From the IMG/VR virus record IMGVR_UViG_3300044953_000348, positions 1 to 21,462 of that record: DNA of 21,462 bases, one strand, 5' to 3'. Positions within the stretch are counted from its first letter, which is position 1. Each line of letters opens with the position of its first letter. The DNA comes from a virus. A model generated the notes under the pieces. The model saw only the letters and a program-made list of their open reading frames with translations. It did no database searches and was not told the DNA's origin. This document shows positions 7,205 through 15,045 of this stretch, in pieces. The position numbers were made by a program, and so were the translations under genes.

Positions 7205-8188
7205 TTAATAATCCGATATCCATTTGATTCTGATTGCTCCACCTCCACCGCTCATGGCGTGATCTCTCACTCCGGGACATGGATGTGGTCCTGATGCCGG
7301 AAAGCCTGGTGGTAAAAGAGTGGTACAGCCTTCGTTCTCGTAACAACCGCAGTTGAGACTACCGTTCCAGCAGGCCGAGAAAGGTGCGCCGTACTGCGGA
7401 AGTCTAGAAGCTCCCGCCAATGCTTGTAAATATTGACCACGACCCTGACCTGACCAGTTGGCGAAACCATTGCCGTCGTCATTGTTGAAACTCACCACCA
7501 CTCCGCATTTGGAATAATATCCTGCAGGACCTTGAATGTGCCAGTGTGTAGCACAGGGACATGAACTGCCTGAATCTCCCAGGAAGCTCACGCAGCTGTA
7601 TCCACCTGGACAATTGATTTGGCCGCCATAGGCCTGAGCACACCATCCACCTGAACAACATCTGTTGCAAACAATGCCGCAGTTTCCGTTGACTCCCAGT
7701 GTGTGATGAAATCCGTTTGCTGCGAAACAACAGTAGGCATTTGTGCCTGTGGAGCAGATTGAAACTCCTCCCCGGCCACCTTGAGCGCACATACATCCAT
7801 CATTGGTAAGCCCGTTGCCATAATAGGTTATGCCTGTGGCATTACCACAGCCTCTGAAACATAAATCTGCAGCATTACGACAACTCATTCCCACCTGACC
7901 TTCGATGCGCCCGCAGCAGGTCAGTGAGATTGTTCTTCTTGCATAGGCTCCTGGATTGGCCGGCATTCCAAATCCGCAGCAGCACATATGAGCACTGGAT
8001 CCACCCGCTCCCCAGATCTCCACAATGGCAGTGCCGGATACGCAGGGTTTGAAACAGATACCAAAATAATATGCGTCAAAGTTGGGACTGGTGTGGTACA
8101 TGTAGATCTGACCCGACTCAACATTGGTTTCTGTGACCTGTGGAAAGTCATTCTTCTTTGTAGCCGTAAGTGTTTTTAAACTTGCCAT
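7205..8188 (-). CDS. Cysteine- and glycine-rich adhesin-like protein, first tandem copy (327 aa)
   Basis: This is the first of the three paralogues, with 30 cysteines in 327 residues. It shows TAIVEIWGAGGSSAHMCCCGFGMPANPGAYARR, DLCFRGCGN, GCMCAQGGRGGVSICST, YCCFAANGF, GNCGIVCNRCC, AQAYGGQINC, SCPC, NDDGNGFANWSGQG, SACW....NCGCYENEGC and SGPHPCPGVRDHAMSGGGGAIRIKW. The N-terminal 50 residues (MASLKTLTATKK...) are less conserved and may attach the protein to the tail or particle. AAAGGA sits eight bases before the ATG. No late promoter word is visible in its 48-base leader, so it probably depends on the promoter at 8591-8600. Confidence 0.75.
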   Translation of the reverse strand: MASLKTLTATKKNDFPQVTETNVESGQIYMYHTSPNFDAYYFGICFKPCVSGTAIVEIWGAGGSSAHMCCCGFGMPANPGAYARRTISLTCCGRIEGQVGMSCRNAADLCFRGCGNATGITYYGNGLTNDGCMCAQGGRGGVSICSTGTNAYCCFAANGFHHTLGVNGNCGIVCNRCCSGGWCAQAYGGQINCPGGYSCVSFLGDSGSSCPCATHWHIQGPAGYYSKCGVVVSFNNDDGNGFANWSGQGRGQYLQALAGASRLPQYGAPFSACWNGSLNCGCYENEGCTTLLPPGFPASGPHPCPGVRDHAMSGGGGAIRIKWISDY

Positions 8189-8236
8189 ACTTTCAAATCC
8201 TTTTTGATCAGTCCGCTGTGAATCTAATGAATTAAA

Positions 8237-8569
8237 TTACACTGCGCCAACGATCCAACCAGTACCCGCTCCTACGTAGATCAGTGTCACGATAGCCTGA
8301 TTCAAATCAATGGTTAAATTGTCAGCTGCTCCGTTGATCAATGCACCGTTTCTAGCCACTGTGATGTTGTTGGTAGCTGCATAATTGCCAACATCTATGA
8401 TTTGAATGGTGTCATTGTCCAACAAACTGGTGCTGATTGGTAGAGTGATAGTGAAAGCTCCCGCAGTGGAGTTAGCCAATATCCTATCATTCACCACTGC
8501 TTGATATGTGGTCGTCACGCTTCTGATCACTATGCCAGCGGTTCCGGTTGTTGATATGTATCTTCCCAT
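8237..8569 (-). CDS. Small beta-rich virion protein (110 aa)
   Basis: The 110-residue protein is almost entirely short strands: TTYQAVVNDRILANSTAGAFTITLP, DNDTIQIIDVG, NNITVARNGALINGAADNLTIDL and VTLIYVGAGTGWIVGAV. This is a recognisable phage module (Y.A..GDRI.ANT.GGAFTVTLP....GDTI.I.D.....NN.TV.RNG..I.G..ED...D.....VTLVY.G..W), found free-standing or as a fibre C-terminal domain in many tailed phages. It is probably a structural or head/tail decoration protein. It has a late promoter word at 8591-8600 and an AAGGA ribosome binding site. Confidence 0.75.
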   Translation of the reverse strand: MGRYISTTGTAGIVIRSVTTTYQAVVNDRILANSTAGAFTITLPISTSLLDNDTIQIIDVGNYAATNNITVARNGALINGAADNLTIDLNQAIVTLIYVGAGTGWIVGAV

Positions 8570-8590
8570 GTTTTAGTCCTTGTGTTTTCT

Positions 8591-8600
8591 TGTATTTATG
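8591..8600 (-). promoter_or_regulatory. T4-type late promoter word CATAAATACA
   Basis: The minus strand reads CATAAATACA in the gap before the gene starting at 8569. The flanking leader resembles that before the 2014-residue gene: both have GTTAGTA just upstream and an A/C-rich stretch ending in AAGGA downstream. Confidence 0.7.
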
Positions 8601-8615
8601 CTACTAACGGTATTA

Positions 8616-8936
8616 TTACAGCGTTGATGTTTCAATGCCGTAGACCACCGCACTAGCGTTGCCCCCCGATGCGTATGCCACTAATCTCTGTGTTGCTGCC
8701 AAAACTAGGCCGGTTCTTTCCAGCACTCCTTTGGCCAGTACTTCCACATCGAATTCAATGAACTCGCCAGCAGTTGGAGTGCCTGTGTCTGCCACAGCCA
8801 ATCTAAAAGTTTGAGCTTGATTGCCCCGATTAAGCAAGTTCACAGCAACTACTGCAAACGTATCGGCCGGACAGGTATACACTGTTGTAAGCGTAGCAGC
8901 GGGTAAAACCGATGCTCCCAATCTTCCTGTTGCCAT
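8616..8936 (-). CDS. Small virion protein (106 aa)
   Basis: This 106-residue beta-rich protein begins MATGRLGASVLPAATLTTVYTCPADTFAVVAVNLLNRGN, followed by a strand with GEFIEFDVEVLAKGVLERTGLVLAATQ and a closing AVVYGIETSTL. The LT.VYT.P......V.V...NR..Q pattern is typical of small beta-sandwich proteins next to fibre genes in marine T4-like phages. No enzyme motif is present. It has the best ribosome binding site in the window (AAGGAGAA at 8943-8950) and ends in tandem TAA stops. It follows the 2014-residue gene by 28 bases with no late promoter word between. I infer a structural role only. Confidence 0.7.
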   Translation of the reverse strand: MATGRLGASVLPAATLTTVYTCPADTFAVVAVNLLNRGNQAQTFRLAVADTGTPTAGEFIEFDVEVLAKGVLERTGLVLAATQRLVAYASGGNASAVVYGIETSTL

Positions 8937-8942
8937 TTACTG

Positions 8943-8950
8943 TTCTCCTT
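8943..8950 (-). promoter_or_regulatory. Strong Shine-Dalgarno sequence AAGGAGAA
   Basis: This lies six bases before the ATG at 8936 and is the closest match to the Shine-Dalgarno consensus in the window. It suggests the 106-residue protein is made in larger amounts than the giant fibre encoded just upstream on the same transcript. Confidence 0.6.
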
Positions 8951-8964
8951 TTGTTGTACTCTTG

Positions 8965-11900
8965 TTATCCTTGCAGGAACAAGCCCAATGCCACGGGCGT
9001 TCCTTTTATTCCAGCTGTGAAATTCACAGGTGAATCAAAGTTTATTGTCACCCCAGTGGTGGTCTCGATGATATTGCTGTATATCGTGATCAAACCTGCA
9101 GTGATCTGGTTCACGTTCAGACTGCTGGCTCCACCGCCGATCTGACTAGATATATATGTTCTAATCGCTCTCTGGGTGGGCACAATTTGGTCACTGTTGG
9201 CTGCCATCGTGCCATCCGTGGAGAATTCATTGATGGAAGCACTGCTGCCTCCCAATACCAATTCTCCCAACTGAAGTTCCTGTAATCCTGATATGTTGAA
9301 TGCGTCCGCGTTTAATGTGGCGATACCCGTGCTCTGCTCCACCGAGAACAGATCTCCCACTCGGAAGTTGCCGTCCTGATCAGTGCTGGTGAAGAACACA
9401 CGTCCTCCACCACCTTCCACGGTTTCGTTATCTGGGTTAGATGGTATCAAAGGTATGCCTGGGTAGTTGGTGTTCGTGAAATTGCCGGTGCCGACATCTA
9501 GGAAATCATGACCGGTCAATCTGATCTGCGAATATCTAATCTTGATTGAGACTGGATCACCATGTGCCGGAGCTTCTCCCACTGCTATTTCTGGACTCAC
9601 CTGCAACAGTGCAGTGAACGGATATTGTGTGCCCAAAAGATTCTGCACACTGACCAGTTTGTAATAATTGCCGGGGAGAGAGTCAAATTCCACATTGGAA
9701 CCTGCCTGAGGTATGCTGCTGAGGTTTTCTACCTGTATGAAGCTGCCGCTTTGCAAGCTGTTCCTGAATCCCCCAAATTCTGTCACTGTGCCAGTGGCTG
9801 GACCAATATAGGTGCCATAGCTGCTGGTATCCAATGGCACTGTCAATGCCGAGTCCACATACAGTGCGAAAGTGCTGGCGGTCAACACACTCACGTAATA
9901 CCAAACCCCACTGTTCAACTGGAATATGCCTGCCACATTTTCGAATTTTACCTTCTGCCCTGACGAAAAACCATGTGCTCCAGGGCTGCCACCACCAGAT
10001 GTGGTAGTGGTCGTGACCACTCCTGGGCTGGCGTTTGTCACTCCAAACACATATTTCAAGTTTCCTGTCATGGTGACAGTGGTCACTGCTGTGAGATTGG
10101 CCGTACCCCTGTTGGTGAAAGTGGGTTGACCCAGAGCTCCATCGCCAATGAAAACCTGCACTGGTGCTTCCACTGTGTTGCTGGGATCTACAATGGTCAC
10201 TGTGGGTGCAGACACATAGCCCGAACCTGGTTCAATAATTCTGATCGAAGATATTTTTTCAGTGGTCACCACTGCCCTTGCGAGGGTAGTGTAACCCGAA
10301 GGGGGTGCACTTACAACAATGCGCGGCACGTATTCATATTTGGTTGTGCCGTCAAGTGCGGGTTCAACCAATCGCACAGTCATGGTGCCTGCGGCTGTGC
10401 TGAGCGTGACTGCACTGCCTCCCAAAGTGGCACTGACTTTGAACTGCGTGGTGCCAGTGATATTGACCACATAGTATTGCGTGTATCGACTTATGCCACC
10501 AAATGTGGTACCGTCAAACTGCACTCCTGCGCCCACATACAACGCTGAATTGGAATCACAAGTGATCAGGTCCGTGGTCACTGTGGTATTGGTACAAGTG
10601 GGGTTAACAAGATAATCGAATCCTGCTTTATGCAGTTGCATGCTTCCCGCGCCGTCTGCAGTGATGTCTAGCACAGATCCACCAGGTGATGTGCTGATGG
10701 TAAATGTCGTAGCAGTGGGTTTGGCCAACACATAGTAAATGGTTGGGTTGGTGGCAGTGGTGGTCACTCCGCCGAATGCTGTGCCGCTGAACATGATCGG
10801 CATGTTGACGTCCAGCGTGCTGCTGTCCGCACAGGTGAATCTATCGTTTGATGCTGTGGCTGCTGTGACCGTTAAAGCGGTGAAAGAAGGTCGGGCGACC
10901 TTGGCGACTTTTGTGCCTGCGTTGAATCCCACAATGTATGCATACTGTCCCGCTCCCAATCCTTCCGTGATCCAGATTGCCAAACCGGTCAACTGACTGG
11001 CCAAAGATGTGTCAGTGTTGGAAATAGTGATGGTCTTGTCAGAGCCGCTCTGGGCCACGTTGGTGGCAGAAACATAGCCATCACCACCATAGTTGCTCTC
11101 GGGAGAAGTAACAGTTTCATCCAATCGGATTTCGTACACAGCACCGTTGCGGATGGTGGCAGTGGTGCCAGTGATGCCATATCCATCTCCTGATATGGTC
11201 AGTGTGGCTGCCGTGGTGTAATTGGTGCCGGCATTGGTGTATTCCATGGCCAGTATCCTGTTGCCATCTGTGAATGTGTTGCCTATGGTGGCATCTGTGC
11301 TTCTGTTGTCCACCTTGCATGTGATTGGTGTTTCAGTGACATCCCCACCTTCGGACACAGATCCAAATTTACCGTAGGAGTTGTTACCATTGGTTGCTCT
11401 CACCTTTCCGCCATTTTCAGCCAGATATCCAATGTGATTGTAGTAAGTGAACACAGAAACCAATTCTGATCTGCCTAGGTTGGTCACCCAGAATCCGATA
11501 CCGTCCGATAAAATTTGTGTGAAGTCGTTGGCTACCACCGAATCATTGCCTCCATTGTGCAATGCACCATCCACTTTCAATCCCACGCAACCTGTGCCGA
11601 ACGTGGATACGTTTTGCACGTACGGAGATTTATTGGTGATCCAGACGTCCTCATGTGCCGGTCCCCAACCTGGATCCAAAGATACATAGGATCCCGCTGT
11701 GGGTCTTTGAGTGCCATAAGCGTTGGCAGCTCCCAGTGTGCCTGACAATCCCTGCAGTGTGCAGTTCCTCAATCCTGTGCCGTTCCTCATGAGGAACATG
11801 TCGGATAGCACGCTGCCCGTCACTGCAACTTCATAATATTTGGCTGCCACTATAGACTTATAATTGCCAGTGTATATCAGATCGTGGCTGATGGCGTCCA

Positions 11901-14900
11901 CATATTCTCTCACATCTCGCTTGCAGCTCAGTTCGTTGGCTCCGGTGAAATATGTGATGAATGCGCCAGGATTGTTTTTCTTGGTGTGCTCCACCACTTC
12001 TGTGGCTATGAATTCTTTGTTCTCTATCAATCTCAACACAGCGTCAGTGTAGCCCACGGCAGTCTGCGGTAGATTGGAACCACTTACGATGGGTTCTGGG
12101 GTGCTGCTGTCACCTATCACATTGTAGTTGATGTAATAGTATATGTCGTCCGCGATGTTGACCGCAGCTGTAGCAGCCGCAGCTGAGCCTGCCGGAGCGT
12201 CAACATTTTGTGCTCCTGCCAATGCCACTGTGCCCGATCCCACCGTGCTCACAGTGAATGTGGTGGCCAAGCTGCTGCCCCCCAATAGTCCTGCAGCTAT
12301 GGTCAATGTGTTGCCCGCTGTGTAACCTGAGCCCGTGTTGCCGAGGCTGAATGACGTGATCACTCCCAAAGCATTCACAGTGGCGTTCACTGTGGCTCCT
12401 GTTCCTGAACCACCAGTCACTACCACGCTGGTATAGGTTCCAGCTGTCCTGTTCACATCTGCATTTGGGGTGGTCACGGTAAGGAGATATCCCGCTGGCG
12501 TGGGAGTGATTGCTGTGTTGGTAATTATGTCATCAATAATGGACCTCAATCTATCTATGCCATACAGAGAGTAGGGTACATCATAAGGATCCACGTAACT
12601 GGGAGCGGGTCTGATGTTGGTGCTGCGCAGCTCATCTCCCACGATCGCAGTGCTTTCACGCACGCGTATTGGCAGCACTTCTTCGAACACTCCAGTTTTT
12701 ACAAAAACTGTGTTGTTGGCAATTCTTTCAGCTGGCACGTCATCGATGTCGCCCGCTATGATCGCATCAATTATGATGTCCATCAGGGATTCGATCAATG
12801 CTTGCCCTTCAGGTTCTTCAACAATGTCGTTGTCGATCACTTGAGGCACAACCGCTTGCAGTGCTGAATATCCTGCATCATTGGATATGGCTGCATCTAT
12901 CACTGTCTTGGCAAATTCTATTGCTGCGCTGGTTTCGTTCTCTTGTCCAGACACGTAAGATCCGCTGCCTGTGTAATAAGATATAGCAGCCAATCTACTC
13001 TTTTCGTTGCCTCCATGTCCCACGTCCCAATGCACTGCATCAATGATCTGTCCCAAGTCTCTGATACACTTGACTGAATCATATTTCAATCTGACCACCA
13101 TGGTGCCGGAAGCGGTGCTGAGCGCGACTGCTGATCCGCCCGGGGTCAGACTCACTTGTATGGTCGTGGAAGATTTGGCCGTGATATAGTATGTGACTCC
13201 AGCACTGATGCCTCCAAATGTGGTTCCAGTAAATTCAACTCTCATGCCCACTCTAAGGTTCACTGTGCTGCTGCAGGTGATAAGATTGGTGCTAGCTGTG
13301 GTGTTGGTCACTGTGGCCTGATAGGTGGCGTCAATGTAGGCGATGGTTTCCCTCTGAATGAATGCTTTGTTTCTCAACAATAAATTTCTCGCGTTCGGAT
13401 ACAACGGTCCTTTGTCGACTTCTTTCAAGGCGTACTGGATGGTCTTCCATGGCTGGTTCAATGTGGCACCATAATCTGGTGCTGGCAGATCCACTCCTGA
13501 AGTGGCCACATACCATACGTTGTTGATTTTTCCAAAATAACCCCACTCAGGCAGTGTGCCCGCAGAGTTTACCAACAAGGTTTGACCCGAAAGTCCGATA
13601 GGCAGTCTTGTAGGGCCTGAAGGACCATACAACAAAAGATCTCCCTGTGTGGTCAATGCTGTGCTTTCAGCTCCTCCTGATAATAACTGCCAGTATGTGC
13701 CTGAGTCTACACCAGCTCCCGGTGCATAATCTGGCTGCGTGATCGTGGCAGGTCCCACGTTGTTGGATGTATGACCAAGTATGCAGATGTATGAATTGTT
13801 GGTGTTGATGATGCCTCGCACCACATCACCTTTGTCATACAGTGTGGCATTGGCCCAGTTGCCCTTCCAATAGATGCCTTCGTTGAGTTTGTCCCAATAG
13901 ACAGCATTGGGTGGCCTGTTGCCTGTGCTGTCCTCAATACAGATATAAGTGAATCCTCCCAAGCGCACCACGTCACCATTCAGATAGGCAGTGCCGTTGT
14001 TGTAGTCTCCCGTGAGACGGAACCCTGTGACGAATAAATCCCAATTCACGCCTGCAAATGTGTTGGGGTTCTTATTGATGCTGTTGGTCTTGGCTACATA
14101 GCCATAACCACCATAAGTGACGAAGTCACCTATTTGGTAATTGGTGGCTGAACTCCATGAATCCTCAAATTCTAATCCTGGCACAAACACTGCCCAGTTG
14201 GCCTCATCCGCGGTCAGTGTTGTGGTTGAAGTGTGATATGTGGTACAGATCCATAGACTTGGTCCCCACTTGACCACATCATTTATTTTGTATCTAGTTG
14301 TGCCTGCCCAATCATTTTTGTATTCTATTCCTTTGTGTAGATAATCCCATTTGCCCTGATCCGCCTCCAATCCCAAAGCTGCTGTGGCAGCTGATGTGTG
14401 ACCAAGGTTGTTTACATATAATTGTCCACCATATCGTACGACGTCTCCTAATTTATATCTAGTATCCACTGTCCAAGCGTTCAACCAGTTGAATCCTTTG
14501 GAGAAAACTTCCCAGCTGGCAAGGTTGCTCTCTAAACCTAAAGCGGTGGTGGCAGCTGACGTGTGCGGAGCGATACAGGTGTAGATGTAAGCGCCATATT
14601 TCACCAGATCATTCAATTTGTATCTGGTGGACACTGCCCAATCTGATTTGTAATCGAAACCTTCTGAAAATAGATCCCATTTGGCCTGATCTGCTTCCAA
14701 TCCCAAGGTGAGCGTGGCAGCTGATGTGTGACCTTCGTTGGCAATGTACAGGTACCCGCCATATTTCACTATGTCATTGGGTTTATATGTGGTGTTCAGC
14801 GACCAGTCGTCTTTCCACTCCTGACCATCGCTCATCAGGTTCCATTTTAAAGCATCATAATCTGTTTGGAAAACTCCGCTGGTGTGTCCCACCACGCATA

Positions 14901-15009
14901 TATAGGTACGGCCACCATATCTTATCACGTCATCGATAAAATACTCAACGGCAGTGATCCAGGCACCCTTCCAAATGAACCTAATCCTACCTAATTTAAA
15001 CTCAGCCAT
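8965..15009 (-). CDS. Giant modular fibre/adhesin-like structural protein (2014 aa)
   Basis: Residues 1-446 hold eight units of about 50-60 residues of the form W....Y..GD.V.YGG..Y.C...HTS, like CBM5/12-type carbohydrate-binding modules. A linker follows with TQGDLLLYGPSGPTRLPIG (about 454-472). From about 495 a pectate-lyase-like right-handed beta-helix begins (WKTIQYALKEV, then TVFVKTGVFEEVLPIRV...TAIVGDELRST at 767-797). It continues through GLRNCTLQGLSGTLG and WITNKSPYVQNVSTFG...HNGGNDSVVANDFTQ (1079-1164) to NGNNSYG (1207-1213). Two inserts, roughly residues 536-764 and 803-1070, contain a duplicated helical module. Three copies of a TTFGGIS beta-module and a GSGY..AP.VTI repeat follow. 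The C-terminus has TMAANSDQIVPTQRAI and closes with a short beta tail. It is paralogous to the 1793-residue neighbour. The likely role is a host-binding fibre or baseplate-attached protein. A late promoter word and AAGGAAA precede it. Confidence 0.85.
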   Translation of the reverse strand: MAEFKLGRIRFIWKGAWITAVEYFIDDVIRYGGRTYICVVGHTSGVFQTDYDALKWNLMSDGQEWKDDWSLNTTYKPNDIVKYGGYLYIANEGHTSAATLTLGLEADQAKWDLFSEGFDYKSDWAVSTRYKLNDLVKYGAYIYTCIAPHTSAATTALGLESNLASWEVFSKGFNWLNAWTVDTRYKLGDVVRYGGQLYVNNLGHTSAATAALGLEADQGKWDYLHKGIEYKNDWAGTTRYKINDVVKWGPSLWICTTYHTSTTTLTADEANWAVFVPGLEFEDSWSSATNYQIGDFVTYGGYGYVAKTNSINKNPNTFAGVNWDLFVTGFRLTGDYNNGTAYLNGDVVRLGGFTYICIEDSTGNRPPNAVYWDKLNEGIYWKGNWANATLYDKGDVVRGIINTNNSYICILGHTSNNVGPATITQPDYAPGAGVDSGTYWQLLSGGAESTALTTQGDLLLYGPSGPTRLPIGLSGQTLLVNSAGTLPEWGYFGKINNVWYVATSGVDLPAPDYGATLNQPWKTIQYALKEVDKGPLYPNARNLLLRNKAFIQRETIAYIDATYQATVTNTTASTNLITCSSTVNLRVGMRVEFTGTTFGGISAGVTYYITAKSSTTIQVSLTPGGSAVALSTASGTMVVRLKYDSVKCIRDLGQIIDAVHWDVGHGGNEKSRLAAISYYTGSGSYVSGQENETSAAIEFAKTVIDAAISNDAGYSALQAVVPQVIDNDIVEEPEGQALIESLMDIIIDAIIAGDIDDVPAERIANNTVFVKTGVFEEVLPIRVRESTAIVGDELRSTNIRPAPSYVDPYDVPYSLYGIDRLRSIIDDIITNTAITPTPAGYLLTVTTPNADVNRTAGTYTSVVVTGGSGTGATVNATVNALGVITSFSLGNTGSGYTAGNTLTIAAGLLGGSSLATTFTVSTVGSGTVALAGAQNVDAPAGSAAAATAAVNIADDIYYYINYNVIGDSSTPEPIVSGSNLPQTAVGYTDAVLRLIENKEFIATEVVEHTKKNNPGAFITYFTGANELSCKRDVREYVDAISHDLIYTGNYKSIVAAKYYEVAVTGSVLSDMFLMRNGTGLRNCTLQGLSGTLGAANAYGTQRPTAGSYVSLDPGWGPAHEDVWITNKSPYVQNVSTFGTGCVGLKVDGALHNGGNDSVVANDFTQILSDGIGFWVTNLGRSELVSVFTYYNHIGYLAENGGKVRATNGNNSYGKFGSVSEGGDVTETPITCKVDNRSTDATIGNTFTDGNRILAMEYTNAGTNYTTAATLTISGDGYGITGTTATIRNGAVYEIRLDETVTSPESNYGGDGYVSATNVAQSGSDKTITISNTDTSLASQLTGLAIWITEGLGAGQYAYIVGFNAGTKVAKVARPSFTALTVTAATASNDRFTCADSSTLDVNMPIMFSGTAFGGVTTTATNPTIYYVLAKPTATTFTISTSPGGSVLDITADGAGSMQLHKAGFDYLVNPTCTNTTVTTDLITCDSNSALYVGAGVQFDGTTFGGISRYTQYYVVNITGTTQFKVSATLGGSAVTLSTAAGTMTVRLVEPALDGTTKYEYVPRIVVSAPPSGYTTLARAVVTTEKISSIRIIEPGSGYVSAPTVTIVDPSNTVEAPVQVFIGDGALGQPTFTNRGTANLTAVTTVTMTGNLKYVFGVTNASPGVVTTTTTSGGGSPGAHGFSSGQKVKFENVAGIFQLNSGVWYYVSVLTASTFALYVDSALTVPLDTSSYGTYIGPATGTVTEFGGFRNSLQSGSFIQVENLSSIPQAGSNVEFDSLPGNYYKLVSVQNLLGTQYPFTALLQVSPEIAVGEAPAHGDPVSIKIRYSQIRLTGHDFLDVGTGNFTNTNYPGIPLIPSNPDNETVEGGGGRVFFTSTDQDGNFRVGDLFSVEQSTGIATLNADAFNISGLQELQLGELVLGGSSASINEFSTDGTMAANSDQIVPTQRAIRTYISSQIGGGASSLNVNQITAGLITIYSNIIETTTGVTINFDSPVNFTAGIKGTPVALGLFLQG
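11800..12603 (-). other. Insert 2 in the 2014-aa protein (helical module plus Gly/Ala-rich beta stretch)
   Basis: Between IVGDELRSTNIRPA and MFLMRNGTGLRN this protein has about 265 residues. The 1793-residue paralogue joins the equivalent positions with about eight. The insert contains LRSIIDDIITNTA, a GSGTGATVNATVNA...GSGYTAGN beta stretch, an Ala-rich segment, and VLRLIENKEFIATEVVEHT...CKRDVREYVDAISHDLIYTGNYKS. Boundaries are approximate. Confidence 0.7.
12718..13404 (-). other. Insert 1 in the 2014-aa protein (helical module with nested beta-module)
   Basis: About 230 residues separate the start of the beta-helix from the TVFVKTGVFEEVLP strand; the 1793-residue paralogue lacks them. The insert holds NLLLRNKAFIQRETIAYI, a nested TTFGGIS beta-module, then VKCIRDLGQIIDAVHWDVGHGGN and SRLAAISYY, and helices up to DDVPAERIANN. 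Its first and last helical parts match insert 2. Confidence 0.7.
13672..15009 (-). repeat. Eight tandem CBM5/12-like repeats encoding the N-terminus of the 2014-aa protein
   Basis: Eight coding units of about 150-180 bases share W....Y..GD.V.YGG..Y.C...HTS and end in E.D.A.W..F..G. Units 2-4 are the most alike in protein and also keep short identical DNA runs, such as GGTCACACATCAGCTGCC (minus strand) near 14385 and 14715. This points to recent unit duplication or gene conversion. Trp, Tyr and His at fixed positions fit sugar-stacking residues, but binding is inferred. Confidence 0.8.
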
Positions 15010-15032
15010 TGCTATGATTTCCTTGTTGTGTT

Positions 15033-15042
15033 GTTATTTATC
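15033..15042 (-). promoter_or_regulatory. T4-type late promoter word GATAAATAAC
   Basis: This sits in the 36-base gap before the 2014-residue gene. The leader (GTTAGTATGATAAATAACAA) parallels that before the gene starting at 8569. The second giant gene can therefore be expressed independently of the first. Confidence 0.7.
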
Positions 15043-15045
15043 ATA

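Noticed and set aside
5312-7796. Several open frames of 60-107 codons in other frames across the Cys-rich genes
   Set aside because: The many TGC/TGT and GGN codons leave few stop triplets in the other frames. These frames lack ribosome binding sites and recognisable motifs, and lie wholly inside three clear paralogous genes.
5241-8188. Metallothionein call for the Cys-rich proteins
   Set aside because: They are far too long and have the strand pattern and WGAGG/IRI ends of a Gly-rich adhesin domain, not the C-x-C arrays of metallothioneins.
9562-13383. Plus-strand open frames of up to 191 codons inside the 2014-aa gene
   Set aside because: They are antisense to a gene with clear domain structure. 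Their translations are rich in Cys/His/Ser with no family resemblance, as expected from complements of Thr/Val/Gly codons.
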